A stretch of DNA of 64,000 bases from Hippasteria phrygiana. Its lineage: Eukaryota > Echinodermata > Asteroidea > Valvatida > Goniasteridae. Where the stretch lies: positions 1 through 64,000 of the forward strand of contig JAZGUH010000373.1 of assembly GCA_037893225.1 (NCBI GenBank), in the 5' to 3' direction. The position numbers were made by a program, and so were the translations under genes. This document shows positions 9,739-21,566 of this stretch, piece after piece (within the stretch, counting starts at the first letter, position 1; the number at the start of each line of letters is the position of its first letter). The notes beneath the pieces were generated by a model that was not told the origin of the DNA, ran no database searches, and was given only the letters and a program-made list of their open reading frames with translations.

Positions 9739-10898
9739 CACAAGTGTTAACTCTAAGAAGCCGCCGATAAATGCAACATGTAGCGCCAGATCTAAGCTAT
9801 CCATACATGTCAAAATTACTGAATTTGGTTAATATTTCATGCAATTATGAATGAGTAAAGCAAGTCCATACCCCAGGGAATTTGACATGCATGGAGCAAT
9901 AAATAGACGGTAACATGTACACAGATGTTGGCCGGAAAGAAAATAAACATTGCGAGGTTTGAATTTTCTCCACAAGTTTTAACTCTAAGAAGCCGCCGAT
10001 AATTGCAACATGTAGCGCCAGATCTAAGCTATCCATACATGTCAAAATTACTGAATTTGGTTGATATTTCATGCAATTATGAATGAGTAAAGCAAGTCCA
10101 TACCCCAGGGAATTTGACATGCATGGAGCAATAAATAGACGGTAACATGTACACAGATGTTGGCCGGAAAGAAAATAAACATTGCGAGGTTTGAATTTTC
10201 TCCACAATTTTTAACTCTAGGAAGCCGCCGATGATTGCAACATGTAGCGCCAGATCTAAGCTATCCATACATGTCAAAATTACTGTATTTGGTTGATATT
10301 TCATGCAATTATGAATGAGTAGAGCAAGTCCATACCCCAGGGAATTTGACAGGCATGGAGCAATAAATAGAAGGTAATATGCACACAGATGTTGGCCGGA
10401 AAGAAAATAAACATTGCGAGGTTTGAATTTTCTCCACAAGTTTGAACTCTAGGAAGCCGCCGATGATTGCAACATGTAGCGCCAGATCTAAGCTATCCAT
10501 ACATGTCAAAATTACTGCATTTGGTTGATATTTCATGCAATTATGAATGAATAAAGCAAGTCTATACCCCAGGGAATTTGACATGCATGGAGAAATAAAT
10601 AGACGGTAATATGTACACAGATGTTGGCCGGAAAGAAAATAAACATTGCGAGGTTTGAATTTTCTCCACAAGTGTTAACTCTAAGAAGCCGCCGATAATT
10701 GCAACATGTAGCGCCAGATCTAAGCTATCCATACATGTCAAAATTACTGAATTTGGTTGATATTTCATGCAATTATGAATGAGTAAAGCAAGTCCATACC
10801 CCAGGGAATTTGACATGCATGGAGCAATAAATAGACGGTAACATGTACACAGATGTTGGCCGGAAAGAAAATAAACATTGCGAGGTTTGAATTTTCTC
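9739..10898. repeat. Array segment A-B-C-D-E leading into the 7-mer HOR
   Basis: Five units start at 9739, 9971, 10203, 10435 and 10667. They match the first half of the 10-mer. The A unit has a private t to a change at 9771, inside the otherwise invariant core. The D unit has g at position 10. The following unit is a K, where the 10-mer would have F. Confidence 0.85.
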
Positions 10899-11130
10899 CA
10901 CAAGTGTTAACTCTAAGAAGCCGCCGATAATTGCAACATGTAGCGCCAGATCTAAGCTATCCATACATGTCAAAATTACTGAATTTGGTTGATATTTCAT
11001 GCAATTAAGAATGAGTAAAGCAAGTCCATACCCCAGGGAATTTGACATGCATGGAGCAATAAATAGACGGTAACATGTACACAGATGTTGGCCGGAAAGA
11101 AAATAAACATTGCGAGGTTTGAATATTCTC
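10899..11130. repeat. Monomer type K (exemplar)
   Basis: Type K is like F (a227) but also has a at 110, giving 'aattaagaatg' for 'aattatgaatg'. K units start at 10899, 12522, 24583, 26439, 35021, 36181, 37341, 40356, 42908, 46619 and 56131. All but the one at 12522 follow an E, the place taken by F in the basic HOR. Outside the 7-mer, K is always followed by C rather than G. Confidence 0.85.
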
Positions 11131-11362
11131 CACAAGTTTTAACTCTAGGAAGCCGCCGATAATTGCAACATGTAGCGCCAGATCTAAGCTATCCATACAT
11201 GTCAAAATTACTGAATTTGGTTGATATTTCATGCAATTAAGAATGAGTAAAGCAAGTCCATACCCCAGGGAATTTGACATGCATGGAGCAATAAATAGAC
11301 GGTAACATGTACACAGATGTTGGCCGGAAAGAAAATGAACATTGCGAGGTTTGAATTTTCTC
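11131..11362. repeat. Monomer type K' (exemplar)
   Basis: K' has t8, g18, a31, a110 and g207 ('gaaaatgaac'). It occurs only at 11131 and 12754, each time between K and M in the 7-mer HOR. It carries the a110 of K on its left and the g207 of L on its right, so it may be a recombinant of the two. Confidence 0.8.
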
Positions 11363-11594
11363 CACAAGTTTTAACTCTAAGAAGCCGCCGATAATTGCAA
11401 CATGTAGCGCCAGATCTAAGCTATCCATACATGTCAAAATTACTGAATTTGGTTGATATTTCATGCAATTATGAATGAGTAAAGCAAGTCCATACCCCAG
11501 GGAATTTGACATGCATGGAGCAATAAATAGACGGTAACATGTACACAGATGTTGGCCGGAAAGAAAATAAACATTGCGAGGTTTGAATATTCTC
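11363..11594. repeat. Monomer type M (exemplar)
   Basis: M has t8 and a227, with a18, a31 and a84: B on the left, F-like at the right end. It follows K' or L and is found at 11363, 12986, 15073, 20407, 22495, 27135, 38037, 41052, 43604 and 56827. In several HORs its left part is fused to C (25279), D (35717, 36877) or H (47315, 49403, 51491). Confidence 0.8.
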
Positions 11595-11826
11595 CACAAG
11601 TTTTAACTCTAGGAAGCCGCCGATGATTGCAACATGTAGCGCCAGATCTAAGCTATCCATACATGTCAAAATTACTGAATTTGGTTGATATTTCATGCAA
11701 TTATGAATGAGTAAAGCAAGTCCATACCCCAGGGAATTTGACATGCATGGAGCAATAAATAGACGGTAACATGTACACAGATGTTGGCCGGAAAGAAAAT
11801 AAACATTGCGAGGTTTGAATATTCTC
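11595..11826. repeat. Monomer type N' (exemplar)
   Basis: N' has t8, g18, g31, a84 and a227. It occurs at 11595, 13218, 15305 and 38269, always after M and before G. The related type N has t208 and t227 instead of a227 and is followed by X, L or C. Confidence 0.8.
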
Positions 11827-14144
11827 CACAAGTTTTAACTCTAGGAAGCCGCCGATGATTGCAACATGTAGCGCCAGATCTAAGCTATCCATACATGTCA
11901 CAATTACTGTATTTGGTTTATATTTCATGCAATTATGAATGAGTAAAGCAAGTCATACCCTAGGGAATTTGACAGGCATGGAGCAATAAATAGAAGGTAA
12001 TATGCACACAGATGTTGGCCGGAAAGAAAATAAACATTGCGAGGTTTGAATTTTCTCTACAAGTTTTAACTCTAAGAAGCCGCCGATAATTGCAACATGT
12101 AGCGCCAGATCTAAGCTATCCATACATGTCACAATTACTGAATTTGGTTGATATTTCATGCAATTATGAATGAGTAAAGCAAGTCCATACCCCAGGGAAT
12201 TTGACATGCATGGAGCAATAAATAGAAGGTAATATGCACACAGATGTTGGCCGGAAAGAAAATAAACATTGCGAGGTTTGAATTTTCTCCACAAGTGTTA
12301 ACTCTAAGAAGCCGCCGATAATTGCAACATGTAGCGCCAGATCTAAGCTATCCATACATGTCAAAATTACTGAATTTGGTTGATATTTCATGCAATTATG
12401 AATGAGTAAAGCAAGTCCATACCCCAGGGAATTTGACATGCATGGAGCAATAAATAGACGGTAACATGTACACAGATGTTGGCCGGAAAGAAAATATACA
12501 TTGCGAGGTTTGAATTTTCTCCACAAGTGTTAACTCTAAGAAGCCGCCGATAATTGCAACATGTAGCGCCAGATCTAAGCTATCCATACATGTCAAAATT
12601 ACTGAATTTGGTTGATATTTCATGCAATTAAGAATGAGTAAAGCAAGTCCATACCCCAGGGAATTTGACATGCATGGAGCAATAAATAGACGGTAACATG
12701 TACACAGATGTTGGCCGGAAAGAAAATAAACATTGCGAGGTTTGAATATTCTCCACAAGTTTTAACTCTAGGAAGCCGCCGATAATTGCAACATGTAGCG
12801 CCAGATCTAAGCTATCCATACATGTCAAAATTACTGAATTTGGTTGATATTTCATGCAATTAAGAATGAGTAAAGCAAGTCCATACCCCAGGGAATTTGA
12901 CATGCATGGAGCAATAAATAGACGGTAACATGTACACAGATGTTGGCCGGAAAGAAAATGAACATTGCGAGGTTTGAATTTTCTCCACAAGTTTTAACTC
13001 TAAGAAGCCGCCGATAATTGCAACATGTAGCGCCAGATCTAAGCTATCCATACATGTCAAAATTACTGAATTTGGTTGATATTTCATGCAATTATGAATG
13101 AGTAAAGCAAGTCCATACCCCAGGGAATTTGACATGCATGGAGCAATAAATAGACGGTAACATGTACACAGATGTTGGCCGGAAAGAAAATAAACATTGC
13201 GAGGTTTGAATATTCTCCACAAGTTTTAACTCTAGGAAGCCGCCGATGATTGCAACATGTAGCGCCAGATCTAAGCTATCCATACATGTCAAAATTACTG
13301 AATTTGGTTGATATTTCATGCAATTATGAATGAGTAAAGCAAGTCCATACCCCAGGGAATTTGACATGCATGGAGCAATAAATAGACGGTAACATGTACA
13401 CTGATGTTGGCCGGAAAGAAAATAAACATTGCGAGGTTTGAATATTCTCCACAAGTTTTAACTCTAGGAAGCCGCCGATGATTGCAACATGTAGCGCCAG
13501 ATCTAAGCTATCCATACATGTCACAATTACTGTATTTGGTTTATATTTCATGCAATTATGAATGAGTAAAGCAAGTCATACCCTAGGGAATTTGACAGGC
13601 ATGGAGCAATAAATAGAAGGTAATATGCACACAGATGTTGGCCGGAAAGAAAATAAACATTGCGAGGTTTGAATTTTCTCTACAAGTTTTAACTCTAAGA
13701 AGCCGCCGATAATTGCAACATGTAGCGCCAGATCTAAGCTATCCATACATGTCACAATTACTGAATTTGGTTGATATTTCATGCAATTATGAATGAGTAA
13801 AGCAAGTCCATACCCCAGGGAATTTGACATGCATGGAGCAATAAATAGAAGGTAATATGCACACAGATGTTGGCCGGAAAGAAAATAAACATTGCGAGGT
13901 TTGAATTTTCTCCACAAGTGTTAACTCTAAGAAGCCGCCGATAATTGCAACATGTAGCGCCAGATCTAAGCTATCCATACATGTCAAAATTACTGAATTT
14001 GGTTGATATTTCATGCAATTATGAATGAGTAAAGCAAGTCCATACCCCAGGGAATTTGACATGCATGGAGCAATAAATAGACGGTAACATGTACACAGAT
14101 GTTGGCCGGAAAGAAAATATACATTGCGAGGTTTGAATTTTCTC

Positions 14145-16231
14145 CACAAGTGTTAACTCTAAGAAGCCGCCGATAATTGCAACATGTAGCGCCAGATCTA
14201 AGCTATCCATACATGTCAAAATTACTGAATTTGGTTGATATTTCATGCAATTATGAATGAGTAAAGCAAGTCCATACCCCAGGGAATTTGACAGGCATGG
14301 AGCAATAAATAAGAGGTAATCTGCACACAGATGGTGGCCGGGAAGAAAATAAACATTGCGAGGTTTGAATTTTCTCCACAAGTGTTAACTCTAAGAAGCC
14401 GCCGATAATTGCAACATGTAGCGCCAGATCTAAGCTATCCATACATGTCAAAATTACTGAATTTGGTTAATATTTCATGCAATTATGAATGAGTAAAGCA
14501 AGTCCATACCCCAGGGAATTTGACATGCATGGAGCAATAAATAGACGGTAACATGTACACAGATGTTGGCCGGAAAGAAAATAAACATTGCGAGGTTTGA
14601 ATATTCTCCACAAGTTTTAACTCTAGGAAGCCGCCGATGATTGCAACATGTAGCGCCAGATCTAAGCTATCCATACATGTCAAAATTACTGTATTTGGTT
14701 GATATTTCATGCAATTATGAATGAGTAGAGCAAGTCCATACCCCAGGGAATTTGACAGGCATGGAGCAATAAATAGAAGGTAATATGCACACAGATGTTG
14801 GCCGGAAAGAAAATAAACATTGCGAGGTTTGAATTTTCTCCACAAGTTTTAACTCTAGGAAGCCGCCGATGATTGCAACATGTAGCGCCAGATCTAAGCT
14901 ATCCATACATGTCAAAATTACTGCATTTGGTTGATATTTCATGCAATTATGAATGAATAAAGCAAGTCCATACCCCAGGGAATTTGACATGCATGGAGCA
15001 ATAAATAGACGGTAACATGTACACAGATGTTGGCCGGAAAGAAAATGAACATTGCGAGGTTTGAATTTTCTCCACAAGTTTTAACTCTAAGAAGCCGCCG
15101 ATAATTGCAACATGTAGCGCCAGATCTAAGCTATCCATACATGTCAAAATTACTGAATTTGGTTGATATTTCATGCAATTATGAATGAGTAAAGCAAGTC
15201 CATACCCCAGGGAATTTGACATGCATGGAGCAATAAATAGACGGTAACATGTACACAGATGTTGGCCGGAAAGAAAATAAACATTGCGAGGTTTGAATAT
15301 TCTCCACAAGTTTTAACTCTAGGAAGCCGCCGATGATTGCAACATGTAGCGCCAGATCTAAGCTATCCATACATGTCAAAATTACTGAATTTGGTTGATA
15401 TTTCATGCAATTATGAATGAGTAAAGCAAGTCCATACCCCAGGGAATTTGACATGCATGGAGCAATAAATAGACGGTAACATGTACACAGATGTTGGCCG
15501 GAAAGAAAATAAACATTGCGAGGTTTGAATATTCTCCACAAGTTTTAACTCTAGGAAGCCGCCGATGATTGCAACATGTAGCGCCAGATCTAAGCTATCC
15601 ATACATGTCACAATTACTGTATTTGGTTTATATTTCATGCAATTATGAATGAGTAAAGCAAGTCATACCCTAGGGAATTTGACAGGCATGGAGCAATAAA
15701 TAGAAGGTAATATGCACACAGATGTTGGCCGGAAAGAAAATAAACATTGCGAGGTTTGAATTTTCTCCACAAGTTTTAACTCTAAGAAGCCGCCGATAAT
15801 TGCAACATGTAGCGCCAGATCTAAGCTATCCATACATGTCACAATTACTGAATTTGGTTGATATTTCATGCAATTATGAATGAGTAAAGCAAGTCCATAC
15901 CCCAGGGAATTTGACATGCATGGAGCAATAAATAGAAGGTAATATGCACACAGATGTTGGCCGGAAAGAAAATATACATTGCGAGGTTTGAATTTTCTCC
16001 ACAAGTGTTAACTCTAAGAAGCCGCCGATAATTGCAACATGTAGCGCCAGATCTAAGCTATCCATACATGTCAAAATTACTGAATTTGGTTGATATTTCA
16101 TGCAATTATGAATGAGTAAAGCAAGTCCATACCCCAGGGAATTTGACAGGCATGGAGCAATAAATAAGAGGTAATCTGCACACAGATGGTGGCCGGGAAG
16201 AAAATAAACATTGCGAGGTTTGAATTTTCTC
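14145..16231. repeat. Array segment J-A-C-L-M-N'-G-(H/I)-J
   Basis: Nine units start at 14145, 14377, 14609, 14841, 15073, 15305, 15537, 15768 and 16000. The A at 14377 ends with a227 and is followed by a C with g6, skipping B. The unit at 15768 is H on the left (c75, a170) and I on the right (t208), so one unit has been lost by H-I exchange. M-N'-G-H matches the 7-mer HOR, while C-L-M is the order used in later HORs. Confidence 0.85.
14841..15072. repeat. Monomer type L (exemplar)
   Basis: L has the left half of D (g18, g31, c84, a117) but c129, c159 and 'gacggtaac' like B or E, plus its own g207 ('gaaaatgaac'). It looks like a stabilised D/B-type recombinant. L units start at 14841, 20175, 22263, 25047, 26903, 35485, 36645, 37805, 40820, 43372, 47083, 49171, 51259 and 56595. 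L is followed by M or by a unit whose left part is M-like. Confidence 0.85.
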
Positions 16232-17391
16232 CACAAGTTTGAACTCTAAGAAGCCGCCGATAATTGCAACATGTAGCGCCAGATCTAAGCTATCCATACA
16301 TGTCAAAATTACTGAATTTGGTTAATATTTCATGCAATTATGAATGAGTAAAGCAAGTCCATACCCCAGGGAATTTGACATGCATGGAGCAATAAATAGA
16401 CGGTAACATGTACACAGATGTTGGCCGGAAAGAAAATAAACATTGCGAGGTTTGAATTTTCTCCACAAGTTTTAACTCTAAGAAGCCGCCGATAATTGCA
16501 ACATGTAGCGCCAGATCTAAGCTATCCATACATGTCAAAATTACTGAATTTGGTTGATATTTCATGCAATTATGAATGAGTAAAGCAAGTCCATACCCCA
16601 GGGAATTTGACATGCATGGAGCAATAAATAGACGGTAACATGTACACAGATGTTGGCCGGAAAGAAAATAAACATTGCGAGGTTTGAATTTTCTCCACAA
16701 TTTTTAACTCTAGGAAGCCGCCGATGATTGCAACATGTAGCGCCAGATCTAAGCTATCCATACATGTCAAAATTACTGTATTTGGTTGATATTTCATGCA
16801 ATTATGAATGAGTAGAGCAAGTCCATACCCCAGGGAATTTGACAGGCATGGAGCAATAAATAGAAGGTAATATGCACACAGATGTTGGCCGGAAAGAAAA
16901 TAAACATTGCGAGGTTTGAATTTTCTCCACAAGTTTTAACTCTAGGAAGCCGCCGATGATTGCAACATGTAGCGCCAGATCTAAGCTATCCATACATGTC
17001 AAAATTACTGCATTTGGTTGATATTTCATGCAATTATGAATGAATAAAGCAAGTCCATACCCCAGGGAATTTGACAGGCATGGAGCAATAAATAGAAGGT
17101 AATATGCACACAGATGTTGGCCGGAAAGAAAATAAACATTGCGAGGTTTGAATTTTCTCCACAAGTTTGAACTCTAGGAAGCCGCCGATGATTGCAACAT
17201 GTAGCGCCAGATCTAAGCTATCCATACATGTCAAAATTACTGCATTTGGTTGATATTTCATGCAATTATGAATGAGTAGAGCAAGTCCATACCCCAGGGA
17301 ATTTGACATGCATGGAGCAATAAATAGAAGGTAATATGCACACAGATGTTGGCCGGAAAGAAAATAAACATTGCGAGGTTTGAATTTTCTC
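16232..17391. repeat. Array segment A-B-C followed by D/C hybrids
   Basis: Units start at 16232 (A with g10), 16464 (B), 16696 (C), 16928 and 17160. The unit at 16928 has D sites to position 117 (c84, a117) but C sites from 150 on (g150, a170). The unit at 17160 has c84 of D, g120 of C and then t150 with a170, so at least two exchanges are needed to explain it. Confidence 0.8.
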
Positions 17392-19014
17392 CACAAGTTT
17401 TAACTCTAGGAAGCCGCCGATGATTGCAACATGTAGCGCCAGATCTAAGCTATCCATACATGTCAAAATTACTGTATTTGGTTGATATTTCATGCAATTA
17501 TGAATGAGTAGAGCAAGTCCATACCCCAGGGAATTTGACAGGCATGGAGCAATAAATAGAAGGTAATATGCACACAGATGTTGGCCGGAAAGAAAATAAA
17601 CATTGCGAGGTTTGAATTTTCTCCACAAGTTTGAACTCTAGGAAGCCGCCGATGATTGCAACATGTAGCGCCAGATCTAAGCTATCCATACATGTCAAAA
17701 TTACTGCATTTGGTTGATATTTCATGCAATTATGAATGAATAAAGCAAGTCTATACCCCAGGGAATTTGACATGCATGGAGAAATAAATAGACGGTAATA
17801 TGTACACAGATGTTGGCCGGAAAGAAAATAAACATTGCGAGGTTTGAATTTTCTCCACAAGTGTTAACTCTAAGAAGCCGCCGATAATTGCAACATGTAG
17901 CGCCAGATCTAAGCTATCCATACATGTCAAAAGTACTGAATTTGGTTGATATTTCATGCAATTATGAATGAGTAAAGCAAGTCCATACCCCAGGGAATTT
18001 GACATGCATGGAGCAATAAATAGACGGTAACATGTACACAGATGTTGGCCGGAAAGAAAATAAACATTGCGAGGTTTGAATTTTCTCCACAAGTGTTAAC
18101 TCTAAGAAGCCGCCGATAATTGCAACATGTAGCGCCAGATCTAAGCTATCCATACATGTCAAAATTACTGAATTTGGTTGATATTTCATGCAATTATGAA
18201 TGAGTAAAGCAAGTCCATACCCCAGGGAATTTGACATGCATGGAGCAATAAATAGACGGTAACATGTACACAGATGTTGGCCGGAAAGAAAATAAACATT
18301 GCGAGGTTTGAATATTCTCCACAAGTTTTAACTCTAGGAAGCCGCCGATGATTGCAACATGTAGCGCCAGATCTAAGCTATCCATACATGTCAAAATTAC
18401 TGTATTTGGTTTATATTTCATGCAATTATGAATGAGTAAAGCAAGTCATACCCTAGGGAATTTGACAGGCATGGAGCAATAAATAGAAGGTAATATGCAC
18501 ACAGATGTTGGCCGGAAAGAAAATAAACATTGCGAGGTTTGAATTTTCTCCACAAGTTTTAACTCTAAGAAGCCGCCGATAATTGCAACATGTAGCGCCA
18601 GATCTAAGCTATCCATACATGTCACAATTACTGAATTTGGTTTATATTTCATGCAATTATGAATGAGTAAAGCAAGTCCATACCCCAGGGAATTTGACAT
18701 GCATGGAGCAATAAATAGAAGGTAATATGCACACAGATGTTGGCCGGAAAGAAAATAAACATTGCGAGGTTTGAATTTTCTCCACAAGTGTTAACTCTAA
18801 GAAGCCGCCGATAATTGCAACATGTAGCGCCAGATCTAAGCTATCCATACATGTCAAAATTACTGAATTTGGTTGATATTTCATGCAATTATGAATGAGT
18901 AAAGCAAGTCCATACCCCAGGGAATTTGACATGCATGGAGCAATAAATAGACGGTAACATGTACACAGATGTTGGCCGGAAAGAAAATAAACATTGCGAG
19001 GTTTGAATTTTCTC
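17392..19014. repeat. E* block, first copy: C-D-E*-F-G-H-I
   Basis: Seven units start at 17392, 17624, 17856, 18088, 18320, 18551 and 18783. Linked markers: g10 in D, g78 in E*, a75 in G. The same linked set recurs at 27831, 31774 and 44300. The H unit here has a private t93 ('ggtttata'). The last unit is I by position but has a208. Confidence 0.85.
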
Positions 19015-20638
19015 CACAAGTTTTAACTCTAGGAAGCCGCCGATGATTGCAACATGTAGCGCCAGATCTAAGCTATCCATACATGTCAAAATTACTGTAT
19101 TTGGTTGATATTTCATGCAATTATGAATGAGTAGAGCAAGTCCATACCCCAGGGAATTTGACAGGCATGGAGCAATAAATAGAAGGTAATATGCACACAG
19201 ATGTTGGCCGGAAAGAAAATAAACATTGCGAGGTTTGAATTTTCTCCACAAGTTTGAACTCTAGGAAGCCGCCGATGATTGCAACATGTAGCGCCAGATC
19301 TAAGCTATCCATACATGTCAAAATTACTGCATTTGGTTGATATTTCATGCAATTATGAATGAATAAAGCAAGTCTATACCCCAGGGAATTTGACATGCAT
19401 GGAGAAATAAATAGACGGTAATATGTACACAGATGTTGGCCGGAAAGAAAATAAACATTGCGAGGTTTGAATTTTCTCCACAAGTGTTAACTCTAAGAAG
19501 CCGCCGATAATTGCAACATGTAGCGCCAGATCTAAGCTATCCATACATGTCAAAATTACTGAATTTGGTTGATATTTCATGCAATTATGAATGAGTAAAG
19601 CAAGTCCATACCCCAGGGAATTTGACATGCATGGAGCAATAAATAGACGGTAACATGTACACAGATGTTGGCCGGAAAGAAAATAAACATTGCGAGGTTT
19701 GAATTTTCTCCACAAGTGTTAACTCTAAGAAGCCGCCGATAATTGCAACATGTAGCGCCAGATCTAAGCTATCCATACATGTCAAAATTACTGAATTTGG
19801 TTGATATTTCATGCAATTATGAATGAGTAAAGCAAGTCCATACCCCAGGGAATTTGACATGCATGGAGCAATAAATAGACGGTAACATGTACACAGATGT
19901 TGGCCGGAAAGAAAATAAACATTGCGAGGTTTGAATATTCTCCACAAGTTTTAACTCTAGGAAGCCGCCGATGATTGCAACATGTAGCGCCAGATCTAAG
20001 CTATCCATACATGTCAAAATTACTGTATTTGGTTGATATTTCATGCAATTATGAATGAGTAGAGCAAGTCCATACCCCAGGGAATTTGACAGGCATGGAG
20101 CAATAAATAGAAGGTAATATGCACACAGATGTTGGCCGGAAAGAAAATAAACATTGCGAGGTTTGAATTTTCTCCACAAGTTTTAACTCTAGGAAGCCGC
20201 CGATGATTGCAACATGTAGCGCCAGATCTAAGCTATCCATACATGTCAAAATTACTGCATTTGGTTGATATTTCATGCAATTATGAATGAATAAAGCAAG
20301 TCCATACCCCAGGGAATTTGACATGCATGGAGCAATAAATAGACGGTAACATGTACACAGATGTTGGCCGGAAAGAAAATGAACATTGCGAGGTTTGAAT
20401 TTTCTCCACAAGTTTTAACTCTAAGAAGCCGCCGATAATTGCAACATGTAGCGCCAGATCTAAGCTATCCATACATGTCAAAATTACTGAATTTGGTTGA
20501 TATTTCATGCAATTATGAATGAGTAAAGCAAGTCCATACCCCAGGGAATTTGACATGCATGGAGCAATAAATAGACGGTAACATGTACACAGATGTTGGC
20601 CGGAAAGAAAATAAACATTGCGAGGTTTGAATATTCTC

Positions 20639-20870
20639 CACAAGTTTTAACTCTAGGAAGCCGCCGATGATTGCAACATGTAGCGCCAGATCTAAGCTAT
20701 CCATACATGTCAAAATTACTGAATTTGGTTGATATTTCATGCAATTATGAATGAGTAAAGCAAGTCCATACCCCAGGGAATTTGACATGCATGGAGCAAT
20801 AAATAGACGGTAACATGTACACAGATGTTGGCCGGAAAGAAAATATACATTGCGAGGTTTGAATTTTCTC
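20639..20870. repeat. Monomer type N (exemplar)
   Basis: N has t8, g18, g31, a84 and t208, and ends 'gaattttct'. N units start at 20639, 27367, 41284, 43836, 48939, 51027, 53115, 57059, 58915 and 63554. The copy at 27367 has a170. N follows M in some HORs and the C/B hybrid in the 9-mer. Confidence 0.8.
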
Positions 20871-21102
20871 CACAATTTTTAACTCTAAGAAGCCGCCGAT
20901 AATTGCAACATGTAGCGCCAGATCTAAGCTATCCATACATGTCAAAATTACTGAATTTGGTTGATATTTCATGCAATTATGAATGAGTAAAGCAAGTCCA
21001 TACCCCAGGGAATTTGACATGCATGGAGCAATAAATAGACGGTAACATGTACACAGATGTTGGCCGGAAAGAAAATATACATTGCGAGGTTTGAATTTTC
21101 TC
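20871..21102. repeat. Monomer type X (exemplar)
   Basis: X has t6 and t8 ('aatttttaa') like C but a84, g93 and 'gacggtaac' like B. This copy has a18 and t208. The copies at 27599 and 44068 have g18 and a208, and the one at 41516 also has t84. X always follows N and precedes C. It looks like C on the left joined to B or E on the right. Confidence 0.75.
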
Positions 21103-21566
21103 CACAATTTTTAACTCTAGGAAGCCGCCGATAATTGCAACATGTAGCGCCAGATCTAAGCTATCCATACATGTCAAAATTACTGTATTTGGTTGATATT
21201 TCATGCAATTATGAATGAGTAGAGCAAGTCCATACCCCAGGGAATTTGACAGGCATGGAGCAATAAATAGAAGGTAATATGCACACAGATGTTGGCCGGA
21301 AAGAAAATAAACATTGCGAGGTTTGAATTTTCTCCACAAGTTTGAACTCTAGGAAGCCGCCGATGATTGCAACATGTAGCGCCAGATCTAAGCTATCCAT
21401 ACATGTCAAAATTACTGCATTTGGTTGATATTTCATGCAATTATGAATGAATAAAGCAAGTCTATACCCCAGGGAATTTGACATGCATGGAGAAATAAAT
21501 AGACGGTAATATGTACACAGATGTTGGCCGGAAAGAAAATATACATTGCGAGGTTTGAATTTTCTC

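Larger units (their letters stand above)
10899..14144. repeat. 7-monomer HOR K-K'-M-N'-G-H-I, two copies of 1623 bp
   Basis: Copies are 10899-12521 and 12522-14144, each six units of 232 plus one of 231. Both share the rare t at position 1 of the H unit (12058 and 13681), so they derive from one duplicated parent. Differences seen: I in the first copy is followed by K, in the second by J; and the second N' has a private t at 13402 ('acactgatg'). Confidence 0.9.
19015..21566. repeat. Array segment C-D-E-F-C-L-M-N-X-C-D
   Basis: Eleven units of 232 bp. F is followed by C rather than G. The run C-L-M-N-X-C-D is the same order as in the 11-monomer HOR at 40124. X at 20871 and the C at 21103 both have 'aatttttaa' at their left ends. 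Confidence 0.8.
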
